A DNA stretch of 18,688 nt, from positions 1-18,688 of the forward strand of contig CAZYQC010000063.1 in NCBI GenBank assembly GCA_964649815.1, read 5' to 3'. Positions within the stretch are counted from its first letter, which is position 1, and each line of letters starts with the position of its first letter. This DNA comes from G013214665 sp964649815 (lineage in GTDB: Bacteria; Pseudomonadota; Alphaproteobacteria; Rhodobacterales; Rhodobacteraceae). The position numbers were made by a program, and so were the translations under genes. Below the pieces are notes generated by a model. It was given only the letters and a program-made list of their open reading frames with translations, made no database searches and was not told the DNA's origin. Of this stretch, positions 1-6,133 are shown one piece after another.

Positions 1-570
1 GGCTGGTTCGGCTTCAACGGCGGCTCTCAGCTGGGGATGGGCACAGTCGGCGACGTCTCTGACGTATCCCGTATCTTTGCCAACACAAACATGGCAGCCG
101 CAGCTGGCGCAGTTGCAGCTCTGATCCTGACCCAGGTTCTGTACCAGAAGCCAGACCTGACAATGGTCCTGAACGGCGCTCTGGCGGGCCTCGTGTCCAT
201 CACAGCGGAACCACTCGCACCAACATTGTTCGGTGCTCTGTGGATCGGTGCTGTGGGTGGCGTGATTGTGGTCTTCACAGTTCCAATGCTTGACCGCCTG
301 AAGATCGACGACGTCGTCGGCGCGATCCCTGTTCACCTCTTCGCAGGTATCTGGGGCACAATCGCGGTCATCTTCTACGGTGAAGCCAGCATCTCTACTC
401 AGATCCTCGGCATTGTGGCCTACGGTGTCTTCACCTTCGTCGCATCGTTGATCGTCTGGTTCATCCTCAAAGCGATCATGGGCATCCGTGTTAGCGAAGA
501 GGACGAGATCAGCGGTCTCGATATGGCTGAGCTGGGTATGGAAGCGTATCCAGAATTCTCAAAAGGCTGA
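1..570 (+). CDS. amt: Ammonium transporter (Amt/MEP/Rh family), C-terminal part, 5' end outside window
   Basis: Inner-membrane channel for ammonium uptake. The reading frame is already open at base 1 (GWFGFNGGSQLG precedes the first internal Met), so 5'-truncated; 189 codons plus TGA are present. WFGFNGGS is the conserved Amt helix motif. The segment from residue about 38 on shows alternating membrane helices. DDVVGAIPVHLFAGIWG corresponds to the DDALGAxPVHGxGG motif: the second pore histidine is kept (PVH), but the usual GVGG is LFAG. The cytoplasmic tail (GIRVSEEDEISGLDMAELGMEAYP) is the typical Amt C-terminus that contacts the PII protein GlnK. A glnK gene would be expected upstream but is outside the window. 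A strong terminator follows. Family assignment is certain; subfamily and substrate detail are inferred. Confidence 0.96.
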   Translation, partial: GWFGFNGGSQLGMGTVGDVSDVSRIFANTNMAAAAGAVAALILTQVLYQKPDLTMVLNGALAGLVSITAEPLAPTLFGALWIGAVGGVIVVFTVPMLDRLKIDDVVGAIPVHLFAGIWGTIAVIFYGEASISTQILGIVAYGVFTFVASLIVWFILKAIMGIRVSEEDEISGLDMAELGMEAYPEFSKG

Positions 571-606
571 GTTACTCCTTCCTCTCAGACCAAAGAGAAC
601 CAACTG

Positions 607-633
607 ACCGGGCGTTCGCGCCCGGTCTTTTTT
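607..633 (+). terminator. Rho-independent terminator of the amt gene
   Basis: Perfect 8-bp stem ACCGGGCG/CGCCCGGT (607-614 with 619-626) with a TTCG tetraloop, followed by CTTTTTT. It lies 37 bases after the amt stop codon. A textbook intrinsic terminator read directly from sequence. Confidence 0.93.
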
Positions 634-735
634 GTGCATGGCCCAGTGTTGAATTGGGCGAAATAGGTGCGGTGATTGTACAGCCGGTTGATCCGATCGG
701 GAGGTCCGTGGCTGTGAGGCGGCGCTGAGGGCAAG

Positions 736-793
736 GCGAGGGGTTTCACCCCTCGCGCTGCCCGAGAGTATTTGGATCCAAAAGAAGGGGCGG
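736..793 (+). repeat. Boundary element copy 1: hairpin plus GAGTATTTGG/ATCCAAAAGAAG module
   Basis: A perfect 8-bp stem GCGAGGGG/CCCCTCGC with loop TTTCA (736-756), a 9-base spacer GCTGCCCGA, then a 28-base module (766-793) starting GAGTATTTGG and ending GGGGCGG. It abuts the 3' end of the minus-strand aminotransferase (stop at 795-797). Copy 2 (18629-18677, minus) has the same order with the same 9-base spacer, and copy 3 (13731-13791) matches 23 of 28 module positions. No T-run follows the hairpin on either strand, so it does not look like a simple terminator. I recall similar gene-boundary sequences in Rhodobacteraceae, unverified here. Confidence 0.7.
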
Positions 794-794
794 A

Positions 795-1970
795 TCAGAC
801 GCCTGCGTCGACGATGGCCTGAGCCAGCACAGGCACGGTTTTGGCGTTGAGGCCTGCGATGTTCATCCGGCTGTCATTGGTCATGTAGATGCCGTATTCG
901 CTGCGCAGCTTTTGCACCAAGTCTTGCGAGGCGCCAAGCCGCGAGAACATACCGCGGTGCTGGCCCAGGAAAGCGAACCGGTCCGAGCCGGAGAGCCTTT
1001 GCAATTCGGTCGCCAATTGGCTGCGCAGGCCGAGCATGGACGTTCTGACGGCTTCGAGCTCGGTTTCCCAATCCTGACGCAGGTCTGCATCGTTGAGGAT
1101 CATGGACACCAGGCGGGCGCCGTGATCCGGCGGGAAGCTGAAATTCTGGCGGTTCAGAAAGGCAAGCGTGGATTGGTTCAGGCCCTTGTCCGCACCGGTC
1201 ACGATCAATACGCCCGTGCGTTCCCGGTAAATGCCGAAATTCTTGGAACAGCTGGCGGCGATCATCGCCTCTGGGACCGCGGCAACCAGTTTGCGCGTTG
1301 CGGCCGCGTCAGCATCCAGGCCATCGCCAAAGCCCTGATAGGCAATGTCGATCATGGGTGTGGCGCCGGTTTTCTGCAGAAGTGCGATCACGGCATCCCA
1401 TTGATAGTCAGACAGGTTTGCGCCTGTGGGATTGTGACAGCAGCCGTGCAACAAGACCACATCGCCTGCCTGCGCATTCTGCAGGTCCGCCATCATGCCG
1501 TCGAAATCGACGCCGCGTGTTTCGTCGTCGAAATAGCGGTACGGTACGGTTTCAATGCCCAGATATGCGAGCATTGAAACGTGGTTTGGCCAGGTTGGGT
1601 TGGACACAAAGACACGCACGTCTGCTTTCGCCGCGCGGGCCAACTCGAACGCCTGGCGCACCGCGCCGGTCCCGCCGGGCGTGGCGGCGGCGGCGACACG
1701 GCCTGTGTCGATCGCATCACCCAAAACGAGGGCGACCATTGCGTCATTGAACTCTGCGTCTCCGGTGAGACCCACATAGCTTTTGGTGGTTTGCGCGTGC
1801 CACAGGCGTTCTTCGGCCGCTTTGACGGCGCGCATGATCGGCGTGTTTCCGGTTTCGTCTTTGTAGACCCCGACGCCCAAATCGATCTTTGTCTCTCGCG
1901 GATCTTCGCGATAGAGCTGCATGATCTGCAGGATGCCGTCCGGCGGCTGTTTCTTGAGCGTCTCAAACAT
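795..1970 (-). CDS. Aromatic amino acid / aspartate aminotransferase (class I, PLP-dependent)
   Basis: Transfers the amino group between aromatic amino acids or aspartate and 2-oxoglutarate; cytoplasmic. The 391 residues match the AspC/TyrB subgroup Ialpha length. Visible landmarks: N-terminal IDLGVGVYKDETGNTPI (29-45), TWPNH (126-130), the HNPTG motif around Asn180, YQGFG (211-215), the PLP Schiff-base lysine K243 in SCSKNFGIYRERTG with R251, and SRMNIAGL near the C-terminus holding the substrate-carboxylate arginine. The ATG (1968-1970) directly follows the TAG of the sulfurtransferase gene with no spacer, so translation is probably coupled. TyrB versus AspC specificity cannot be decided from sequence alone. 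It is last in the smpB-sulfurtransferase-aminotransferase unit. Confidence 0.93.
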   Translation of the reverse strand: MFETLKKQPPDGILQIMQLYREDPRETKIDLGVGVYKDETGNTPIMRAVKAAEERLWHAQTTKSYVGLTGDAEFNDAMVALVLGDAIDTGRVAAAATPGGTGAVRQAFELARAAKADVRVFVSNPTWPNHVSMLAYLGIETVPYRYFDDETRGVDFDGMMADLQNAQAGDVVLLHGCCHNPTGANLSDYQWDAVIALLQKTGATPMIDIAYQGFGDGLDADAAATRKLVAAVPEAMIAASCSKNFGIYRERTGVLIVTGADKGLNQSTLAFLNRQNFSFPPDHGARLVSMILNDADLRQDWETELEAVRTSMLGLRSQLATELQRLSGSDRFAFLGQHRGMFSRLGASQDLVQKLRSEYGIYMTNDSRMNIAGLNAKTVPVLAQAIVDAGV

Positions 1971-2825
1971 CTAAGCGTCTCCTGTCGCGATGGGCAGCGT
2001 TGGGAACAAGCCCCATTCAGCCCAAGAACCATCATAAAGTGACCAAGCCGTATGCCCGACCCGCTCTAGGCCCAGCGACAAAATCGCCGCTGACACACCC
2101 GAGCCGCAGGTCGTGATAACGGGGCGCGCCAGGTCGACACCGGCGGCCTCAAAGGCGGCGCGCAGAGCGGCTGGGTCCTTCATCGTTTGATCCTCTGCCA
2201 AGAGCGCACCGAAGGGGAGGTTCAGGCTGCCTGGGATATGGCCCGAGCGCAGACCTTCGCGGGGCTCTGGTGCCTCGCCGCGAAAGCGCGCGGCGGACCG
2301 GGCGTCAACGATTTGAATATTGCCGAGCTTGGCCGCCTGGCTGACTTGGGTGACGTCGCGCACCAGCTGGTTCTGGAACCGGACTGTCATGTGCCGATCT
2401 TTGAGCATTGGCGGCATATCTTCGATTTCGCGGCCCTCGGATTGCCATTTGGGAAAGCCACCATCCAGCACAGCCACATTGCGATGGCCCATCAATCGGA
2501 ACAGCCACCAAACACGTGCCGCAGACAAAAGACCTGCGCCATCGTAAACGACAACCTGATGTCCGTCGCCCACCCCCATCGCGCGCAGGCGCGACATGAA
2601 CTTTTCCACCGGCGGCGCCATATGCGGCAGGTCAGAGCGATGGTCCGAGATGTCGTCTATGTCGAAAAAGACAGCCCCCGGAATATGCGCTGCATCGTAT
2701 TCCGCCTTTGGATCACGATCCGTTCCGGGCAAGTACCACGACGCATCCAGCACCCTCAGATCCGGGTCCTTCAGATGCGCATCCAGCCAAGATGTCGAAA
2801 CGAGGGTTTGAGGGTCATCGGTCAT
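1971..2825 (-). CDS. sseA: 3-mercaptopyruvate sulfurtransferase (two rhodanese domains)
   Basis: Transfers sulfane sulfur from 3-mercaptopyruvate to thiol acceptors or cyanide. 284 residues, two tandem rhodanese domains: an inactive N-terminal one (about 8-130, with DAAHIPGAVFFDI) and a catalytic C-terminal one (about 160-280, with SGHIPGSLNLPF). The active-site loop is CGSGVSA with C240. CG-S/T-G-V is the mercaptopyruvate type, whereas thiosulfate sulfurtransferases carry CRKGVT, and FRGE at 181-184 supplies the substrate arginine. AAAGGA lies 7 bases before the ATG. The gene precedes an aminotransferase of the AspC/TyrB class. Since aspartate aminotransferases can deaminate cysteine to 3-mercaptopyruvate, the coupled pair makes sense as a cysteine-catabolic route (inference). 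Confidence 0.93.
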   Translation of the reverse strand: MTDDPQTLVSTSWLDAHLKDPDLRVLDASWYLPGTDRDPKAEYDAAHIPGAVFFDIDDISDHRSDLPHMAPPVEKFMSRLRAMGVGDGHQVVVYDGAGLLSAARVWWLFRLMGHRNVAVLDGGFPKWQSEGREIEDMPPMLKDRHMTVRFQNQLVRDVTQVSQAAKLGNIQIVDARSAARFRGEAPEPREGLRSGHIPGSLNLPFGALLAEDQTMKDPAALRAAFEAAGVDLARPVITTCGSGVSAAILSLGLERVGHTAWSLYDGSWAEWGLFPTLPIATGDA

Positions 2826-2886
2826 AAAAGACGTCCTTTGGGCAGACTCGTGCCCTGCTACACGAAGGCGGACCCCAGGGGCAAGA

Positions 2887-3363
2887 TCAGCCGCCGCGCT
2901 TCAACAAACGTTGCTTTTCGCGGCCCCAGTCTCTTTTGGCACTGGTGTCGCGTTTGTCGGCAACGTTCTTACCTTTGGCGACGCCGATCTTTAGCTTCGC
3001 CAACCCCTTGTGGTTAAAATATAGAACCAAAGGGACAAGGGTCATGCCCTTGCGCTGTGTTGCGTTCCACATGTCCGAGACTTCTTTGCGCGATGCCAAC
3101 AGCTTGCGGCGGCGGCGCTCTTCGTGTGGGAAGGTTTTGGCTTGTTTATAGGGCGGTATGTAAGAGTTGATCAGCCACAACTCTCCCTCTTCGACCGCGG
3201 CATAGCTTTCGGCAATGTTCCCGCCACCGGCCCGCAGGGATTTGACCTCGGACCCCTCCAAAACGATGCCGCATTCGACATCCCGGTCGATATGGTAATC
3301 GAAGCGCGCGCGCCGATTTTCCGCGATCACTTTGTAGTTTGGAGTTTGCTTTTGCTGTGCCAT
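2887..3363 (-). CDS. smpB: SsrA-binding protein SmpB
   Basis: Binds the tRNA-like domain of tmRNA and delivers it to stalled ribosomes for trans-translation. 158 residues, the usual size. Visible signatures: NRRARFDYHI, the core IVLEGSEVKSLRAGGGNIAESYA, the basic segment EERRRRKLLASRKEV, VPLVLYFNHKGLAKLKIGVAKGK, and a basic C-terminal tail (DKRDTSAKRDWGREKQRLLK) that folds in the mRNA channel. The N-terminus MAQQKQTPNYKVIAENRRA fits the family, so the ATG at 3361-3363 is trusted, although no Shine-Dalgarno is visible upstream. The tmRNA gene itself is not in the window. It lies 61 bases upstream of the sulfurtransferase on the same strand. Confidence 0.97.
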   Translation of the reverse strand: MAQQKQTPNYKVIAENRRARFDYHIDRDVECGIVLEGSEVKSLRAGGGNIAESYAAVEEGELWLINSYIPPYKQAKTFPHEERRRRKLLASRKEVSDMWNATQRKGMTLVPLVLYFNHKGLAKLKIGVAKGKNVADKRDTSAKRDWGREKQRLLKRGG

Positions 3364-3475
3364 GGCGTCGGGATGTAGGCGCCGCGCGGTGCGCGTGCAA
3401 GCCTGATGGCTTGAGAAACCGGCCGATTTTCGATATTTGAACGGTTGTTAAAATAATCCTTTGACGGAGGTCACA
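3364..3475. promoter_or_regulatory. Divergent promoter region between smpB and the acyl-CoA synthetase
   Basis: 112 bases separate the two divergent start codons, so both promoters must lie here or just inside the genes. The half nearest the synthetase is A+T-rich (about 3425-3460) relative to its surroundings. A perfect inverted repeat CAAGCC-TGAT-GGCTTG occupies 3398-3413 and could be an operator or a short transcript hairpin. I could not assign -35/-10 boxes with conviction on either strand. Confidence 0.4.
3466..3470 (+). promoter_or_regulatory. Shine-Dalgarno deciding the acyl-CoA synthetase start
   Basis: GGAGG, 5 bases before ATG 3476. The frame is open further upstream to a TTG at 3461, but that TTG lies before this site, so the ATG is the start. 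Confidence 0.8.
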
Positions 3476-5164
3476 ATGGCGGATTTATCCCCGATTGACG
3501 GTCTATCTCATGTGAAGGGCCCCAATGAGCCTCCGTTGACGACGCTGACAATCCCGGATTTCCTCGCTGAGGCTGTCGGAAAACACAGCGACCGTTTGTG
3601 CGCAGTTTTTCCGGCGCAGGACATCCGACGCACCTATGCGCAGTTTGCACAAGACGTCGATGCGCTGGCCACAGGGCTTATGCGTTTGGGGCTGGTCAAA
3701 GGGGACCGGGTGGGCATCTGGTCGCCCAATCGGTACGAGTGGATTTTGACCCAGTTCGCGACGGCGCGGTTGGGGCTTATCTTGGTGAACATCAATCCGG
3801 CCTACCGGCTGAGCGAGCTTGAATACGCGCTCAACAAGGTCGGGTGCCGCGCCCTTGTGACCGCCAAGAGCTTTAAGACCAGCAACTATATCGAGATGCT
3901 TGAGACGTTGATCCCGGCGCTGTCTCGCTCTGAGACCGGGACACTCAACTGCGCCAAATTGCCGATGCTGGATTGGGTGATTGTCTTGGGCGACACCCCT
4001 CCGGCAGGAGCCTTGTCCTTTGACGCCTTGACCACGCAAGGCACAGACCAAGCCGCCTTAGACGCGCTCAGCAGCGCGCTGGATCCGCATGAGGCGATCA
4101 ATATTCAGTTCACCTCGGGCACAACAGGTCGCCCAAAAGGCGCGACACTGACGCATTTCAACATCGTCAACAACGCCGGTTTTGTCACGGACCGCATCAA
4201 TCTGACGGCCGAAGATGCCTTGTGTATCCCTGTGCCGCTTTATCATTGCTTTGGCATGGTCATGGGGGTTTTGGGCGCGATCAGCAAAGGTGCTGCGATG
4301 GTCTTTCCCGGCGAGGCCTTTGATCCGGTTGAAACGCTTGCAGCGCTTGAGGCCGAGCAATGCGCGGCGCTCTATAGCGTGCCGACCATGTTTCTGGCGA
4401 TGCTGCAGGATCTTGAGCACACCCCGCGCGACCTTTCAAAACTGCGCACCGGCATTATGGCCGGCGCCCTCTGCCCCATCGAGGTCATGCGCGCCGTGCA
4501 AGACAAAATGGGCATGCATGCGCTGACCATTTGCTACGGCATGACGGAAACCGCGCCAGTGTCTTTCCAGAGCTTTACCGACGACCCCGTCAACAAGCGG
4601 TGCGAAACGGTGGGGCGCGTGCATCCTCATCTAGAGGTCAAAATCGTCGATAGCGCGGGCCATACGCTGCCTGTCGGAGAAACGGGCGAGCTTTGGACCA
4701 AAGGCTATTCCGTTATGCAGGGTTACTGGGACGACGCCGCCCAAACCCAAGACAGCATCGTCGACGGATGGATGCGCACTGGGGACCTCGCCTATTTTGA
4801 TGGCGAGGGCTATTGCACGATCAATGGCCGGTCAAAGGATATGATCATACGCGGCGGCGAGAACATTTTCCCGCGCGAGGTCGAAGATTTCCTGATGGCG
4901 CAGCCAAGCATCATGGATGCTCAGGTCTTTGGCATTCCGGATGACCGCTTCGGAGAGGCCGTTTGTGCCTGGATCATCCCGGCGCCTGGCAGCGCGCTGT
5001 CAGCCGACGACATAACCGCGCTGTGCAAAGATCAAATCGCGCATTTCAAAATCCCCAAACACATCCGCATCGTCGACAGCTTTCCGATGACAGTCACGGG
5101 CAAGCCGCAAAAATTCATCATGCGCGACGAAATGGTCGCAAGCTTGGCCAGCCAACAGGGCTGA
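3476..5164 (+). CDS. AMP-binding acyl-CoA synthetase (fatty-acid CoA ligase family)
   Basis: Activates a carboxylic acid to acyl-adenylate and then acyl-CoA. The 562 residues have the complete ANL-superfamily layout: the phosphate-binding loop TSGTTGRPKG (213-222), the adenine/aromatic motif YGMTE (354-358), TGD (435-437), the hinge GRSKDMIIRGGENIFPREVE (451-470), and the C-terminal catalytic lysine K546 in TGKPQK. The start at ATG 3476 is set by GGAGG five bases upstream. It resembles medium/long-chain FadD-like enzymes of alphaproteobacteria. The substrate cannot be read from sequence; alternatives include a propionyl-, aryl- or DMSP-related ligase. It is a single gene, divergent from smpB and convergent with the sulfotransferase 31 bases downstream. 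Confidence 0.93.
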   Translation: MADLSPIDGLSHVKGPNEPPLTTLTIPDFLAEAVGKHSDRLCAVFPAQDIRRTYAQFAQDVDALATGLMRLGLVKGDRVGIWSPNRYEWILTQFATARLGLILVNINPAYRLSELEYALNKVGCRALVTAKSFKTSNYIEMLETLIPALSRSETGTLNCAKLPMLDWVIVLGDTPPAGALSFDALTTQGTDQAALDALSSALDPHEAINIQFTSGTTGRPKGATLTHFNIVNNAGFVTDRINLTAEDALCIPVPLYHCFGMVMGVLGAISKGAAMVFPGEAFDPVETLAALEAEQCAALYSVPTMFLAMLQDLEHTPRDLSKLRTGIMAGALCPIEVMRAVQDKMGMHALTICYGMTETAPVSFQSFTDDPVNKRCETVGRVHPHLEVKIVDSAGHTLPVGETGELWTKGYSVMQGYWDDAAQTQDSIVDGWMRTGDLAYFDGEGYCTINGRSKDMIIRGGENIFPREVEDFLMAQPSIMDAQVFGIPDDRFGEAVCAWIIPAPGSALSADDITALCKDQIAHFKIPKHIRIVDSFPMTVTGKPQKFIMRDEMVASLASQQG

Positions 5165-5188
5165 AACCGCTTTGGTCAAACCCGAGCT

Positions 5189-5207
5189 TTGGGCGTCAGT
5201 CGCCCAA
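5189..5207. terminator. Weak bidirectional hairpin between convergent genes
   Basis: TTGGGCG-TCAGT-CGCCCAA gives a perfect 7-bp stem. It overlaps the sulfotransferase stop codon (5196-5198) and lies 24 bases after the acyl-CoA synthetase stop. No T-run follows on either strand, so efficiency as an intrinsic terminator is doubtful. Confidence 0.4.
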
Positions 5208-6014
5208 CTTGGCATGCACTTCGTCGAGGTCAATCTCGCCGATTGGCATCTTGTTGCCCGGATTTTCAAAGTCGTACTTAAAGAGATCAAAGTCGCGCTT
5301 GTAGATCTCATACACCAAATGCATCGACAGATCGTCAAAGTAGTCTTCGACCGGATGCGCACGCTTTGGGCCGTGGCCTTCGCTTTCGTTAAAGCGTGGG
5401 ATGTCGCTTAGATCCACCGGCACAGGCGTTTCAACCTGGCCCAAGACCTGCTCCATCCCGTCGTTGAACTGTTCTGTCCAAAAAATACGGTCGTAGCGCC
5501 CGCCGTGCACGATGAAGGTCGAGACATGGCCAGACATCGCTGACCAGTGAATGTCTGGCTCCATCGGTTTTCTCCAACGGATCGTATCACGTGCAAACAA
5601 CAGGAACCGGCGGAAACTGCGGATCTGGTCAAAGTCTTGCTTGCCGTCATCGCCGCCGACTTCGATCCCGTATTTCTGAATAAGCATCGGCACCAGATTG
5701 CCGCGATACCGCCGCCCGTTGCGTTGGATACCGCAAATCTTGTCGAAAAAAGAGCTCAGGATTCGCGTGTAGGGGTTGCGAACGCAGGTGAACGCAAAGC
5801 TGCGATGCGTTTGCACGTTATCGGTGATCTGAGGCTGACTGCTTTCAATGGCCCACTTGTGCATTCCTGCTGTCGCGTCATGGATGTCGCCGTCAAAAAA
5901 CGCGCCGTGATCCGAATAGTACATTATCTGGCCAATCGTGGAACACGCGCACTTTGGGACCACCCGATAGACCAGGCTTTCGCTTTCCGTCATCCATGTG
6001 CCTGGGAAACCCAT
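5196..6014 (-). CDS. Sulfotransferase family 2 protein (carbohydrate-sulfotransferase-like)
   Basis: Expected to transfer sulfate from PAPS to a hydroxyl of a carbohydrate or similar acceptor. 272 residues. The 5'-phosphosulfate loop is VPKCACSTI (19-27), and the 3'-phosphate motif is CVRNPYTRILSSFFDKI (77-93), with R79 and S87 in the expected places. The C-terminal half has YEIYKRDFDLFKYDF, a common ending of bacterial members. No signal peptide or transmembrane helix is seen, so it is probably cytoplasmic. GAGG lies 8 bases before the ATG. It is divergent from the GT14-type gene, with 119 bases between starts, suggesting joint action on a glycan (inference). The acceptor is unknown. Confidence 0.85.
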   Translation of the reverse strand: MGFPGTWMTESESLVYRVVPKCACSTIGQIMYYSDHGAFFDGDIHDATAGMHKWAIESSQPQITDNVQTHRSFAFTCVRNPYTRILSSFFDKICGIQRNGRRYRGNLVPMLIQKYGIEVGGDDGKQDFDQIRSFRRFLLFARDTIRWRKPMEPDIHWSAMSGHVSTFIVHGGRYDRIFWTEQFNDGMEQVLGQVETPVPVDLSDIPRFNESEGHGPKRAHPVEDYFDDLSMHLVYEIYKRDFDLFKYDFENPGNKMPIGEIDLDEVHAKLGD

Positions 6015-6133
6015 ACCAAATGCCTCTTTCTGCCGGCTTCAAAGCCGCATTGTCGTTAATGCCTGTTTATTCGTTCTTCCCTTAGGTTTATCTTTGTAAA
6101 CAATAAGACGTAAAGAGCAGGTAAGTTTCCTCG
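6015..6133. promoter_or_regulatory. Divergent intergenic region of the sulfotransferase/glycosyltransferase pair
   Basis: 119 bases between two divergent ATGs, with an A+T-rich core at about 6055-6115 that stands out from the surrounding coding DNA. It must hold promoters for one or both genes. No confident -35/-10 pair or operator was found. The glycosyltransferase has only a weak AGCAGG about 12 bases before its ATG. Confidence 0.45.

Noticed and set aside
2187..3017. A 276-codon plus-strand open frame across the sulfurtransferase and smpB
   Set aside because: It spans two well-supported minus-strand genes and their intergenic gap; no protein family is recognisable.
3432..3441. GATATTTGAA, identical to ten bases of boundary element copy 3, downstream of the hairpin at 3398-3413
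   Set aside because: The rest of the module is absent and the spacing differs (18 bases), so a chance A+T-rich match is more likely than a fourth copy.
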